Shown in pieces: positions 34,460-46,050 of a stretch of DNA of 64,000 nt. The stretch covers positions 46,166,356-46,230,355 of the forward strand of contig NW_024041150.1 in NCBI RefSeq assembly GCF_014851395.1, given 5' to 3'. The DNA comes from Micropterus salmoides (lineage: Eukaryota; Chordata; Actinopteri; Centrarchiformes; Centrarchidae). The notes beneath the pieces are model-generated. The model saw nothing but the letters and a program-made list of their open reading frames with translations, was not told where the DNA came from and searched no databases. The translations under genes were made by a program, and so were the position numbers. Position 1 is the stretch's first letter, and the number at the start of each line of letters is the position of its first letter.

Positions 34460-36035
34460 TTAACACCTGCTTTTCCTAAACACCAAGACAAAATGGTTGC
34501 AATAAACTGCCATATAGATAAATAGTCCATAAACATTGTGTGATTCCAGTACAGTCAGGATGTAGTGAGTTTGCAATCCAATGACAAGTGTAGCTGAAGG
34601 GAAAAGTAATGGCTGTTTACACTTTCTACAACAGGTTTCAATACATTTACACTTTGATTAACAAAATAGTTACAGAGTTGTTTCAGCCAAGCAACTAATT
34701 ATTGGAGCTGTACTCTCAAGTTAATTGTGGTTATGTACTGAAACGCCCGCGGGTTAAGGAGGAACTCTTCCTTCATGGTTGTGATGATGCTGTTGGAACT
34801 AACGACTCGTCCCGTCTCACATCAACACACTTGGAGCTGGATGGAAAACTGCGAGTAAACAGAGCCAGTCCATAAGCAGCTTCATGATACTGGTTATCCA
34901 GGACCGCCATTGTTAGACTCAGTGAGGCCAGATCGCCCAGAGAGACCCAGACTCAGTTAAACCGGCTTTAGGATTCAGGCCCCAGATGTGAGGGGGCAAT
35001 AAAGACTTTCTGCATCGAGACATTTCTGAATTGGGTTCCACACACATGGAATCATTCCCATTTGCTGAATCATCATGAAGACGTTCAGAGCCTCTGCTGC
35101 TGCTGTTATTCCCTTTTACACTTATTGAGGAATATTAATATTAGAATTTCCACTTTTACTGTCCATCAGATCAGACGACCAATCAACAAGCAGCCTGTTT
35201 CAGCCCGGTAACAGACATCCTCAGAGGATCCAGCTGGGGCCCCTCTCTGCTCCACCTGTGAAAGTGAGGGGAACATCCTGGATGACGGAGGAGCTCGGTG
35301 GATCTCTGGGTCACCGGCTGGAGGACGGAGGAAGCAGAATGACCCAGAGACAACATGCTGCCCGTGAGGACGTCTCAGCAGAGACATGGAGGGGAGGGTT
35401 ACACCATCACTACACATCTGTGTGTGTGTGTTGAAGAACACACGTCACATGACGCACCAGCCTTTCCACAACACTTATTACATCAATTATATCAAAAACA
35501 GGCTGTTAACATTGAGAGGGTCTTCTCTCCTTTGAGGACAAATTTAAAATGTTGCTAACAAATGCAAACAAAATAGAAAGTTTCCTCTTTGCAAATGCTG
35601 ACCGCCCAGCGTACACCTGATCATCAGTCAGTGCCACAGTGCTGACTTTGTTAGTGCGGGCATACTTGCAGTGGTCCAGCAGGTCTTCCTTTATTGCTGG
35701 CAGCACTTCTGCACAGCGAACTTCAGCAATATCTGGTCAGTCAGTATCTCTGGACTAATTGCTGCCTGCAAAGAAACTTTCCCGGTGCAGGCGAATCTGT
35801 CATGCATCACCTCATCGGCGTAGGGCCCGACGGAGACCCGTCAGGCTTCCTAGCACGAGTGACGGTGGCCACTTGAAAGAACATCTCCTGAGCCGGATAA
35901 AGCCAGAAATCACCGGACGGGTTAGTGGAAGTTGTATTCCATGGAAAACAGCGTCACTTCAAACAATATTAGAGTATGCTGACATCCAGAGCGGTAAAGA
36001 CTGCTGTTTCCATTTCAAATGGTGAAATCCAGTCA
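34460..36035. other. no gene recognised
   Basis: Earlier HECT-like exons would be expected here on the minus strand but none could be defended. A minus-strand ORF at 35706-35506 (starting MLPAIKEDLLDHCKYARTNK) looks protein-like but matches no family I know. The other short ORFs lack domains. A stretch near 35160-35460 is relatively G+C-rich. Confidence 0.4.
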
Positions 36036-36250
36036 GGGGGGCAGCACGGTGGTGCGGTGGTTAGCACTGTCGCCTCACAGCAAGAAGGTTGTGGGTTTTT
36101 CCTTTCTGTGTTTGCATGTTCTCCCCGTGTCTGCGTGGGTTCTCTCCGGGTGCTCCGGCTTCCTCCCACCGTCCAAAAACATGCAGGCTAGGTTGATTGG
36201 TCATCCTTAGGTGTGAGTGCGTGCGTGAGTGGTTGTTCGTCTATGTGTGG
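36036..36250 (+). mobile_element. tRNA-derived SINE (ggcagcacggtggtgcggtgg type)
   Basis: The head gcagcacggtggtgcggtgg at 36041 and ttagcactgtcgcctcacag are the well-known start of a widespread vertebrate SINE. They are followed by gtttgcatgttctccccgtg, ctgcgtgggttctctccggg and tccaaaaacatgcaggctag. The B-box region is partly deleted (gggtttttcc where a GGTTCGAATCC-type box is expected). The 3' body ends about 36250. Confidence 0.88.
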
Positions 36251-36289
36251 ATCTGTTTGTGTTTGTCCTGCCCTACCTCAGCTGTTTCA

Positions 36290-36473
36290 AGGGGATTATT
36301 GCCCGCATGTGGCATTGGCTATGCCTGCTGATTGGAAATTAAAGGATTTAGGCCGATGGTTTCACACCCGGAGTCGGCCGACTGACTACAGGCCTGTGGA
36401 GTGGGATCCAAGAACACTGGAAAGTAAAGATGGTGATGGATACAAGGCTGTATTGACATACTTGTTAAAGTAG
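36290..36473 (+). CDS. unassigned ORF segment
   Basis: A plus-strand frame reads LFQGDYCPHVALAMPADWKL, KDLGRWFHTRSRPTDYRPVE and then WDPRTLESKDGDGY, stopping at 36471-36473. The composition looks protein-like, but I do not recognise the family. It lies right after a SINE with no clear start codon, so it may be an exon or a relic of a mobile element. Confidence 0.3.
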
Positions 36474-36773
36474 TTCATGTAACATCAATGGCCACAAGTA
36501 GGGCTGGACCATTAATCCAAAAGTTGACCGTGAAATAAATGTTAGAAATCCTCTTTGGCAGAACACCACAGACAGGAATAGGTCCAATCATTCACTCTGT
36601 GCCCACCACTACAAGCTGTGATGAAGAAATGCTAAGATGATGTGCCAACCTACAGGATCTACTGCTCTCTCAGCTCAAGCCAGGAGATTGGGTACTTTTT
36701 AAGGGCAACAGGAGGAAGCACTGGAGGCAGAGGCACCGTCAGGGGACGACAACCGCGGGAAGGACAAGGAGGA

Positions 36774-36900
36774 CAGGACTAAATGACCACAGACCCGTCA
36801 CCCGGACCTCTGTGGTTATGAAGCCTTTTGAGCACCTTGTGTTGTCCCACTTCAAATCCATCACAAACACACTCCTGGAATCTTCATTCAAGGCGGGGAA
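36774..36900 (+). mobile_element. short Rex1-like LINE RT fragment
   Basis: The frame LNDHRPVTRTSVVMKPFEHL then VLSHFKSITNTLLESS matches the RT segment P-V-LTSVVMK-FE-LVLSHLK of Rex1-type fish LINEs. Only about 120 bp survives. A larger fragment of the same kind lies at 60510-61355. Confidence 0.7.
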
Positions 36901-37859
36901 AGGATCTCTGCTCCCCAAAACATAGAAACCTGGACTGTCTAAATGATGATGCATCTCTTTGCTCTGGGTCAGAGGTCAGATACTGCCCTAGGTGACAGAA
37001 CCTCTGGGCCAGCTGATTTCCTCTTGTAGTACTTCTCTGTTATTCTCTTCTCTTGTGTGTTTGTACTCTGTGCTTTTAATCCGCTGCCACAGAGAAGAGA
37101 TCCTCCACAGATATTATTCCCAACTACCAGTATTTATTTATTAAGTGAGCGTCACATTAACATGTTGTTGTTATGTTTCTAATTTCTTCTGTATTAACGG
37201 AGACTAAAGAGGTTTGCAGGCTCCGTTCACAACACACAGTTTTCCTTCTGTTTTCCTCCTTTGGGCTGAACAGCCAGCTGATATCCACACGTTCAGCTCT
37301 CTGCCTCCTATTCAAGCCGATCACCTGAAGAGAGGTGAAAATGCCATCTGAACAGAGAGCCGACCTGGACAAACGCACGATGGCCCGTTAAGTGAACAAA
37401 CGGCTTCACTGTGATGTTAATGATGTGTTTGGACTCTCTTAGCTGCCGAGAGAAGCAGCAGATGTTTGTGAACAAACCGTGTCTGTTTCATCTGATTTCA
37501 CCATTTAAACAGTAACCGTAATATAGCTAGAGGAGAAAGTCCCAGACTCCAGTTTAGTGACTTGTTGAGTTAGAGGAAACTAACGCTGACAAATTCTTAA
37601 TGATTCTGCCTTCTTGGAAATTCAACATTAAATGTAACACATGAAGTTATTTCTGTCTTTGTTGTACAAAAAGCTTCAGCAGGATATTTTCATGAGCCTC
37701 TGATGTGATAATAACAAGCGCTTCATTAAAACTCTGCTCTGTGTGAAGCACACTCCCTCATACACATCAAATATGATCAGCTGGTTTCAGGAAACCAACT
37801 AACTAAACTTCATCTTCTGCCTGAAATCAAGGAGCCATGTTTCTAAACGGCCTTAGCGA
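36901..37859. other. no feature recognised
   Basis: Non-coding. The short minus-strand ORF at 37378-37157 has no domain. Confidence 0.4.
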
Positions 37860-38110
37860 CAGTAACTAAGGGGGCGTGACATCACGAGAACACGGAGGCT
37901 CCTCCCGTGTCTGAGCCTGAAGACCCCCGAGGACGGAATCCAGAGTCGGTCCGGGACAACACGGTCCACCGGTCACAGCGGAGACCTGCTGGACGATGGA
38001 GAACCAGAACCCGGACCACAGGAGACAAACAGCAGCCTCGCGCTCTGATAGCACCGATGTTCAGGTCAGTGTTCGTGACTTCATCGCAAGACTAAAGACG
38101 CGAGGAAGAG
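37860..38110 (+). promoter_or_regulatory. CpG-rich stretch, possible promoter
   Basis: This is one of the most CpG-dense stretches in the window (for example gggggcgtgacatcacgaga, containing a TGACATCA CRE-like site, at 37870-37889). It immediately precedes a possible coding first exon. No TATA box is evident. Inferred only. Confidence 0.35.
37996..38064 (+). CDS. possible first coding exon of an unknown gene
   Basis: ATG at 37996 in gacgATGG opens MENQNPDHRRQTAASRSDST and is followed by a donor-like CAG|GTCAGT at 38065. The encoded peptide is hydrophilic and not diagnostic. No downstream exon was recognised before LINE B at 38734, so the gene, if real, would have to splice across the LINEs or be truncated by them. 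Confidence 0.3.
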
Positions 38111-38733
38111 TCTCGAGGGTCGTTCTGTTGTTAGAGATCAAAGCCTGAAAAGCCGCTCCAGGGTTTGTGTCTCCGTGATTCCTGTTTTCAATCTGAAAGA
38201 AAACTCTCAAGCGTTTCTCTTTTCTTTGTTCTGTGACTGTCGGCATTTTCCCGCGTGGTGAACGCACGTGTAATGGCGGAGCGCGCAAAACAAACAACGA
38301 TCGGTGTGATTGATCTGTGAGGAGGCTTTCTTGTTAACCTCCACTGTGACTTCACCGCTGCTTGTTTTGCGATTGACTGCTTGAATCTCTTTCATGATGA
38401 AAAACGGGACAAACAACAACAACATGCTTCTGTTGGCCTTGTTTTCTGTGTTGCAGTGTGTGCGCTGGTATGCAGGTCAGCTGTGTGTCACTGTGTGTTT
38501 CTGTGTGTGTGTTGTGTTGACCTGGAGCTCCTGCTGCTCTCTGATTCTGTCATCAGGTGCTTTAAGTGGCTCAAACTTTCATTGGCTTTAATGTTGAATA
38601 AACCAACTACAGGGAGCATAATGTGGATTTCCATCTCTTTAATTTAATAACACGATAAAGCTGTTTTCAGCAGAGGATACAGGAAGTCTTTTATACAGCA
38701 TATGCAGTAACTTTAACAGGACAAACCCAAGTA
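38111..38733. other. no feature recognised
   Basis: Several overlapping ORFs around 38380-38650 are rich in Cys, Leu and Val, read from TGT/GTG-rich DNA, and carry no known domain. They are treated as chance. Confidence 0.4.
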
Positions 38734-38891
38734 ATAATAATAATAATAATCCTTATTTGTAGAGCACTTTTCAAAAACAAGTTACAAAGTGCTTTAACAA
38801 GTGTAAAGAATAATACAAAAAAACAAGATAAGAGCATGAAAAATTAATATAAAATTAGTAAAATAAATAAAATAAAAGGGATAAAATAAAG

Positions 38892-39638
38892 TCAAATAAG
38901 ATCAGGAAAGGCTCTCCTATAAAAGTATGTTTTAAGAAGGGACTTAAAAGAGTTCACTGACTCAGCCGACCTGATTTCCTCGGGCAGGCTGTTCCAGAGC
39001 CTCGGGGCCCTGACAGCAAACGCTCTGTCCCCTTTAGTTTTCAGTCGAGACTCTGGAACAGACAACAGACCTCTGCCCGAGGATCTCAAGGTACGTGCTG
39101 GTGCGTATGGGACTAAAAGGTCAGAAATATAACAAGGCGAGAGGCCATGAAGAGCTTTAAAAGTGATCAATAGAATTTTAAAGTCAATTCTAAAACATAC
39201 TGGGAGCCAGTGTAATGAAGCTAAAATAGGAGTAATGTGGTCATATTTCTTTGTTCTGGTTAAAAGCCTGGCAGCTGAGTTCTGGACAGTCTGGAGTCGA
39301 TCAATAGATTTTTGGGTTAAACAGGTGAAAAGGCTGTTGCAATAATCCAGGCGTGATGAGATGAAGGCGTGTAAAATGGTCTCGGTGTCCTTAAAAGTTA
39401 ACATAGATTGAATTTTTGCTATATTTCTAAGTTGATAAAAACATGATTGAACAAGCTTTGTGGTGTGCTGCTCGAAATTTAAATTACTATCAAACCAAAC
39501 ACCAAGGTTCTTTGCCACAGGCTTAATGTGATTTACTAGGGAACCAGCAGATGGCAGTATTTGATTTGCCATCTGCTGAGACCCGATGACCAGGATTTCT
39601 GTTTTGTCTGAGTTCAGCTGGAGGAAATTATTTGACAT
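38892..39638 (-). pseudogene. LINE B ORF2, C-terminal part
   Basis: It reads [52 protein letters not shown] and LASLHWLPVCFRIDFKILLI, the region after the RT catalytic core in L2-like elements. A frameshift near 39614-39638 separates it from the core. Confidence 0.88.
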
Positions 39639-41185
39639 CCATTTTTTACTTCACAAAGGCAGTTGTTAAGTGAACTCAGCAAGTATATTTGTGTGTCATC
39701 AGCATCAATATGAAAAGAAATGCCATGTTTATGGATAATATGTCCAAGGGGAAGCAGATACAAGGAAAACAAAATGGGTCCTAAGACCGACCCCTGAGGC
39801 ACACCATATTTAACTGGACAGAATGAGGAGACATAGTTGTTTACAGACACACAAAACTTCCTATTTGACAGGTAGGATGAAAACCATTCTAGGGCACTAC
39901 CAGAGATCCCCACCCAGTGCCTCAGTCTGTCTAACATGATGTTGTGATCAATGGTGTCAAAAGCAGCGCTAAGGTCCAGGAGTACAAGGACTGAGCACAT
40001 GCCTTCATCAGCAGACATTAAAAGGTCATTGGTGACTTTAAGCAGGGCAGTCTCAGTGCTGTGGTACTTCCTGAAACCAGACTGAAACTTTTCAAATAAT
40101 TTGTTATTTTCCAGTACAGTGAGCAGCTGTTTGGACACAATTCTTTCTAGAATCTTTGCAATAAAAGGCAGTTTTGAAATTGGTCTAAAATTATGTGGGA
40201 GGGAGGGATCTAAACCAGGATTCTTTAAAAGTGGGTTCACGCAAGCCGTTTTAAAATAATCAGGGACACAACCAGTAGATAGGGAGTTGTTGAAAACGGA
40301 GATCAAATGGGGCCCAACAGAATCCATTATTTTCAGTAAAAATTTTGTAGGTATTACATCAAGTGGGCTGGAGGACACTCTCATTTGTGATACTGTTTTT
40401 AAAAGCTCAGACAAGTCGATGGGATAAAACTGGTTAAAACTTTCTTGTTGCTGGTGAGGGACCTCTGAGTAAGAGGCCACGGGGGTAAAAGAGGCTCTGA
40501 TTGACACCACCTTATTGGTAAAATAAGATAAAAACAATTCACAGTCATCATTACTTCCAGCTGAGGCACAAGGAGGGGTTGGGTTTACCAGCTGATCCAC
40601 AGTCTTAAACAGAAACCTGGGATTGTGTTTATGTGTAGTAATGAGTTCAGAAAAATAGTGTGTTCTCGCATCCTTAACCATGTTATTGTAGTTAATTAAT
40701 AAATCCTTCAGACTGAGGTAATGGACTTGGAGACTGGATTTTTTCCATCTGCGCTCTGCTTTCCTGCATTCACTTTTGAGGCTGCGAATGCTGTCATTTA
40801 TCCAGGGTTGCTTACTAGCTTTAGACGTAGGCCTAACCTTTAGAGGAGCAGTAATATTTAGTGACGACAAGCAGATATGATTGAAGTGATCGACCAGATT
40901 GTTGGTGTTGGAATCAGACAGGTGTTGGCTTTGGCTCTGAAAGAATGCGCAAAACTTTGAAACACTTTGTTCATTAAAGATACGAGAACACACGGAGCTT
41001 GGTGAGGCGGCATGAGTAACAGGCGAATCACAGCTAAAAACAATACATCTGTGGTCAGATATGGTCATGTCCACTAATTCCACAGAGGAAATGCTGACAC
41101 CCAGGGTAAAAACCAAGTCCAGTGTATGACCACGGTTATGTGTTTGCCCTTTGACATGTTGTTTGAAGTTAAAAGAAGTGGCCAT
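39614..41185 (-). pseudogene. LINE B ORF2, endonuclease end and RT core
   Basis: It starts within the endonuclease ([20 protein letters not shown]) and continues to [41 protein letters not shown], motif [15 protein letters not shown], motif [18 protein letters not shown]. Motif C reads [12 protein letters not shown] where LINE A has FHCYADDTQLYL. The aromatic residue before ADD is Asp here, which would probably weaken or abolish RT activity. Confidence 0.9.
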
Positions 41186-41268
41186 ATTTAAAAAGTCAGT
41201 TGCATTAACATTGTTGGGGTCATCAACATGAATATTAAAATCGCCACAAAGAACAATTCTGTCATAAT

Positions 41269-41742
41269 TTAAAAGAGTAGAGTAGATAAAAATTCAGGAA
41301 GTTCTGATAAAAATCCTCCAGGCGGTTTTGGGGGGCGATAAATTATAACAAATATGATAGGTTGCAGCCCTCCAACTTTAAGAGTGAGAACTTCAAAGGA
41401 GCTAAATTCATCACAGCGTACTTGATGACATTTAAAATTTTTCCTATACACGCTCACTAGCCCACCACCACGACCACTGACCCTCGGTTGACTAAAACAA
41501 TCATATTGAGGCGGACACAGTTCAGCTAGCTGGCTATAGTCATTCATCTGCAACCAGGATTCAGTTAAAAACATAAAATCTAGATTTGCAGACAAGATAA
41601 AATCATTTAAGATAAAAGTCTTATTTGAAAGTGATCTCACATTGAAGAGAGCCATTTTAAATGAGTTTGTTCTGGGTGCTGGAGTTGGTGCAGTTGTCCT
41701 AATCCTTAAGAGATTACTATTATTTCTGTGTGGGATGTGCAC
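41269..41742 (-). pseudogene. LINE B ORF2, AP endonuclease N-terminal part
   Basis: It reads FKMALFNVRSLSNKTFILND, FLTESWLQMNDYSQL, VSGRGGGLVSVYRK and FVIIYRPPKPPGG, then stops. The GDFNIHVD motif continues in another frame just downstream (about 41255-41230 on the minus strand). The catalytic Glu in TESW is present. Confidence 0.88.
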
Positions 41743-41910
41743 GTTTCGGTTTACTGGTCTATGCGTGATGATGACAGGATGTCTGTGGAACAGCGCTGGT
41801 AGCAGACGGCTTTACATGCCAGCAGGTGGAGACAGTTGTTTGTGGCAGTGAGGTAGAGATCTGTTCAGTGAGCGGTGGTGTGTCCAGGTGTGTGTTGCAT
41901 GAATGATTAG

Positions 41911-42865
41911 TCATTCACATAAGTCATGTGTGGACCGCACCACATGCTGTATCTGAGCAGCTAACATTTCTGAGCCCAGTTTGTTTGGGTGAAGTCCGTC
42001 TGTCTTAAAAAGAGACATTCTTTGCCAGAAAATATTAAAATTATCCACATAACACACACGATGAGCCCTGCAGGCGGACTGGAGCCAGTCGTGGAGGCCA
42101 AGGAGTTTACTGAAGCGGCCAGCACCGCGACCGACTGTGGGAATGGGACCAGAGATAAAAACGGACTTTCCACACTGCTTTAAAAAGTTAAGAAGACGGT
42201 TCAAATCTGATTACCCTGAACCCAGGGTAGAGACAGCCTCCTTCAGGATCCTACGTCGGGAAGCGGAGGGTTTTGACCGGGATGACGGCCGCCGATCAGG
42301 CCCAGTGCAGGAGATGTAGCCGGTGAAGGAGATGCAACAGTGTCGGCAGGCACTGTGCGCCGAAAGAGATCCGTATCAGGGAGACTCGAAGCCGCAGGTG
42401 CATCAGCTGGATGGACCGGAGTGTCGTTAGACAAGGCTGCATAGCGGTTGGAGACGCCGATGGACGGAGGAGAGGCAGCCCCATCCGAGGCTCTCTTAAA
42501 GCCACGGACCACCACTTCAGCCCAGGTTGACTGATGCTTCGGAGTCGAGCAGGATGAAAGCCTCGGAAGGCTAGAAGGGTCCCATAACATGGTGTCCTGG
42601 ATGTTAGCGGTTGCGCTAAGAGAAACAATCTGTTTGGCTTGTACTGAAGCTACATCCATAAAGCCAGTCAGCAGGGAATCTTTCTCTTTGAGTTCCTCTG
42701 AAAGTCGTCAGATGTCTTCCATAAGGTCAGCAATCTTCTTGTTCGCTTTCTTAAGGAGTGTGCAGTCTTCATGGGGCAGAGTTATCTCGGCTAGCCTAGT
42801 CACCGGAGCTTTGTTGCGATCAGTAGCGTTGATCGCGTTTTTACGGTCATCTAGTTTAAAATTCA
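41911..42865 (-). pseudogene. LINE B ORF1, internally deleted
   Basis: ATG at 42865 opens MNFKLDDRKNAINATDRNKA, then a coiled-coil-like stretch broken by TGA near 42708 (a CGA to TGA change would explain it). It then reads STWAEVVVRGFKRASDG, and after a frameshift and stop near 42210-42235 the C-terminal CGKSVFISGPIPTVGRGAGR and DGLHPNKLGSEML (minus ORF 42204-41911). DxLHP is the last block of an SGNH esterase domain. The earlier G(D/S)S and GxND blocks, present in LINE C, are missing here, so about 100 codons appear deleted. Confidence 0.75.
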
Positions 42866-43039
42866 TGTCGGATGGCTAAAATCCTTAACCCACGTAAAAC
42901 TTAAGTTTAAATAAAAAGGATATAAAAAATATAACGAAAAAGAGTGGATTAAAACTGGATAAGAGTTCGGTTCAAGACGGAGCTTCCGACAGGTGGCTAC
43001 AGACGCCAACGCATGCGCAGAGTGCAGATTACGTCAGCA

Positions 43040-43187
43040 ATTACATTTAATAAAACAACACAGCCTGGGATCATTTTGGTCTCTCTAATGTTTACTGCCA
43101 GAAAGTTGCTGAGTCGTCTAAAGACAACTTTGTCAGTGGCTTTACTGAGAAGGGGCAGCTTTGATATGGGCCTGTAGTAAGGCTGGG
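43040..43187 (-). mobile_element. small LINE RT fragment
   Basis: The minus strand reads [20 protein letters not shown] followed by RRLSNFL, matching the [17 protein letters not shown] block of RT in the LINEs nearby, but diverged. About 150 bp only. Confidence 0.6.
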
Positions 43188-43300
43188 CGATATGGCCAAC
43201 AACTTTATCACCATGAAAACATTTCATACCGTTGGATTACAGATAATTATCAGGCTAAATGTCAAATCGTTATTTATTTCAAGTTTAAAGGGAGTGAAAG
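43176..43300. repeat. possible DNA-transposon edge (ggctgggcgatatggcc)
   Basis: The motif ggctgggcgatatggcc at 43182 resembles the start of a common fish hAT-type repeat. No partner terminus is identified. Confidence 0.3.
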
Positions 43301-43359
43301 CTGAAGAAATTACTGTGGTTTTAAACTATTCCTTATGTCTAGAACATGACAAACAGTTG

Positions 43360-43962
43360 ATGCCAATCCGAAGGAGGAATAGTCGTAAGCATTCAAAGTC
43401 CACGGGGCATCATCAACCTGTTCACGTTTCTAACAGATTTTCCCCACTCAGCGACACACCCGCTGAGAAACCAACTCTGATCATTGGCAGCTCCATTTTG
43501 AGAAACGTGAAGTTAGCGAAGCCAGCGGCCATAGTTAAGTGCATCCCTGGGGCCAGAGCGGGCGACACTGAGTCTTATTTGAAACTGCTGGCTAAGGATA
43601 AACGTAAATACAGTAAGATTGTTATTCACGTCGGCGGTAATGACTCCCGGTTACGCCAATCGGAGGTCACTAAGATTAATGTTGAGTCGGTGTGTACATA
43701 CGCAACAACAATGTCGGACACCGTAGTTTTCTCTGGACCCCTGCCAAATCTGACCAGTGATGACATGTATAGCCGCATGTCGTCATTCCGCCGCTGGTTG
43801 TCGAGGTGGTGTCCAGCAAACGATGTGGGCTTTGTTGATCATTGGCAGACTTTCTGGGGAAGACCTGGTCTGATCCGGAGAGACAGCATCCATCCCACTT
43901 GGGAAGGAGCAGCTCTCATTTCTAGAAATCTGGCCAAGTTTATTAGTGGACCAAATCCATGA
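43360..43962 (+). CDS. LINE C ORF1 with SGNH/GDSL-type esterase domain
   Basis: The frame from Met at 43360 ([14 protein letters not shown]; 43192 is also open but less likely) begins basic, then reads [31 protein letters not shown] (block I), [18 protein letters not shown] (block III, GGND) and [12 protein letters not shown] (block V, D-x-x-HP), ending at TGA 43960-43962. ORF1 proteins with an esterase fold are known in CR1/L2-clade LINEs, where they are thought to assist RNA or membrane binding. Ser in block I, Asn in GGND and the Asp/His pair are all present, so the catalytic set looks intact. This is the only intact esterase ORF1 in the window. Confidence 0.85.
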   Translation: MPIRRRNSRKHSKSTGHHQPVHVSNRFSPLSDTPAEKPTLIIGSSILRNVKLAKPAAIVKCIPGARAGDTESYLKLLAKDKRKYSKIVIHVGGNDSRLRQSEVTKINVESVCTYATTMSDTVVFSGPLPNLTSDDMYSRMSSFRRWLSRWCPANDVGFVDHWQTFWGRPGLIRRDSIHPTWEGAALISRNLAKFISGPNP

Positions 43963-44324
43963 CAACCCAGAGTTGAGACCAGGAGGCAGAGTCGCAGTTT
44001 AACACACTTCTCTGCTCCTCCATTTCAGGAGTTACTTAGTGAAAATCCTATAGTGACGGTGTCTGTCCCCCGACCAGCGAAATTATTTAAAAAGGTAAAC
44101 AGAAGAGGAGCTGTGCATAAAAACCTCATAAAAATTAAAACCACAAGAGCAATAGTGCAAACGAATAGGAGAGTTAAATGTGAACTCTTAAACATCAGGA
44201 CTCTGTAGCCCCTCTAAAAAAGAAAATACTAAAACAAAGACGGTTAGCTCCATGGTATAATACTGAAACTCGCAAATTAAAGCAAATATCGCGGAAACTT
44301 GAGAGGAATTGGCGTTCCACCAAA

Positions 44325-45323
44325 GTGGAAAATTCTCGTTTAATTTGGCAAGATAGTCTTAAAACTTATAGGAAGGCCCTCCGTAATGCCAGAGCAGCGT
44401 ACTACTCGTCATTAATAGAGGAAAATAGGAACAACCCCAGGTTTCTTTTCAGCACTGTAGCCAGGCTGACAGAGAGTCACAGCTCTATTGAGCCAAGTAT
44501 TCCCATAGCTCTCAGTAGTTACGACTTCATGAGCTTCTTTAATGATAAAATTCTAGCTATTAGAGACAAAATTCACCAAGACCTGCCCTCAACTGGCACC
44601 AACTTATCTCTTAACTCAGGAACCTTAGAAACAGCTGTAGAACCAGATATATGTTTAGACTGTTTTGCTTCCCTCAATCTTTACCAACTAACTTCAATAA
44701 TTTCTTCATCTAAACCATCAACCTGCCTCTTAGACCCCATCCCGACTAGGCTGCTTAAAGATGTTTTACCCTTAGTCAGCACTTCTATACTAGATATGAT
44801 CAATCTATCTTTATCAACAGGCTATGTACCACAGTACTTTAAAGTAGCTGTAATTAAACCTCTTCTGAAAAAGCCCGAACTTGATCCGGATGTTTTAGCC
44901 AACTATAGACCTATATCTAACCTTCCATTTCTCTCTAAGGTTCTGGAGAAAGCAGTTGCTAAACAGCTGTGTGACTTTCTACAGAGCAATAGTTTATTTG
45001 AGAATTTTCAGTCAGGATTTAGAGCTCATCATAGCACAGAGACAGCACTGGTGAAAATTACTAATGACCTACTTATTGCATCAGACAAAGGACTTGTCTC
45101 TGTACTGGTTTTATTAGATCTTAGTGCTGCATTTGATACCATTGACCATCAGATCCTATTGCAGAGACTGGAACATTTCATTGGCATTAAAGGAACCGCT
45201 CTAAGCTGGTTTAAGTCCTATTTATCAGATCAGTTTTCAGTTTTCACGCCAAAGTTAGTCATGGAGTTCCTCAAGGATCTGTCCTTGGACCAATCCTCTT
45301 CACTTTATATATGCTTCCTTTAG
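44325..45323 (+). pseudogene. LINE C ORF2 part 1: RT N-terminal half
   Basis: It contains [39 protein letters not shown] and motif [18 protein letters not shown], the intact form of the sequence broken in LINE A. After WFKSYLSDQFS the frame is lost because about 25 bp present in LINE A are missing. The motif B peptide is then read in another frame (45250-45310). Confidence 0.9.
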
Positions 45324-46009
45324 GCAATATTATCAGGAAACATTCCATAAGCTTTCATTGTTATGCAGATGATACTCAGTTATATCTATCGATCAAGCCA
45401 GATGAAACTCATCAGTTAGCTAAACTTCAAATGTGCCTTCAGGATGTTAAAACCTGGATGACCTGTAATTTTCTCATGTTAAACTCAGATAAAACTGAAG
45501 TTATTGCTCTGGGGCCTAAGCACCTCCGTGACGCATTATCTAAAGATACAGTTTCCCTTGATGGCATCGCCCTGGCCTCCAGCACCACTGTGAGGAATCT
45601 TGGAGTTATCTTTGATCAGGACATGTCGTTTAAGTCTCACATTAAGCAAATTTCAAGGACCGCCTTTTTTCACATACGTAATATTGCGAAAATCAGGAAC
45701 ATCCTGTCTAAAAATGATGCAGAAAAAATAGTCCATGCATTTGTTACTTCTAGGCTGGATTACTGCAATTCCTTATTATCAGGCTGCTCGAAAAAGTCCA
45801 TTATGACTCTTCAGCTGATCCAGAATGCTGCAGCACGTGTTCTGACAGGAACCAGGAAAAGAGATCACATTTCTCCTGTTTTAGCTTCTCTGCATTGGCT
45901 TCCAGTAAAATCCAGAATAGAATTTAAAATCATTCTTCTTACCTACAAAGCTCTTAATGGTCAGGCACCATCTTATCTTAAAGAGCTCATAGTACCTTAC
46001 TACATTTAG
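45311..46009 (+). pseudogene. LINE C ORF2 part 2: RT motif C and C-terminal domain
   Basis: It reads LPLGNIIRKHSISFHCYADD, LGVIFDQDMSFKSHIKQI, SRLDYCNSLLSG and LASLHWLPVKSRIEFKIILL, and ends abruptly after LKELIVPYY, where LINE A continues for about 60 more codons. It is truncated by the deletion at 46005. Confidence 0.9.
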
Positions 46010-46050
46010 GTGATGTTGCTATAGACATTTAGTCTATAGCAACATCACCT
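46008..46050. repeat. 19-bp perfect hairpin at a LINE C deletion junction
   Basis: aggtgatgttgctatagac (46008-46026) is followed by a 5-base loop and its exact complement (46032-46050). The right arm belongs to the LINE 3' UTR (LINE A has a similar 'gtctatagcaaaattacct'). The left arm is extra sequence exactly at the deletion point. Confidence 0.85.

Larger units (their letters stand above)
38734..42990 (-). mobile_element. LINE B: second L2/CR1-like non-LTR retrotransposon, decayed
   Basis: On the minus strand: ORF1 (42865 to about 41911), APE endonuclease (41742-41269), RT (41185-39614 and 39638-38892), then a 3' end aaagcactttgtaacttgtt and a (TTA)n tail at 38754-38734. It is a different subfamily from LINEs A and C (protein clearly diverged, different tail). 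Frameshifts separate EN from RT near 41270-41185 and interrupt the RT near 39630. The 5' boundary near 42990 is approximate. Confidence 0.9.

Noticed and set aside
40858..41043. Minus-strand 61-codon ORF inside LINE B
   Set aside because: Out-of-frame shadow of the LINE B ORF2.
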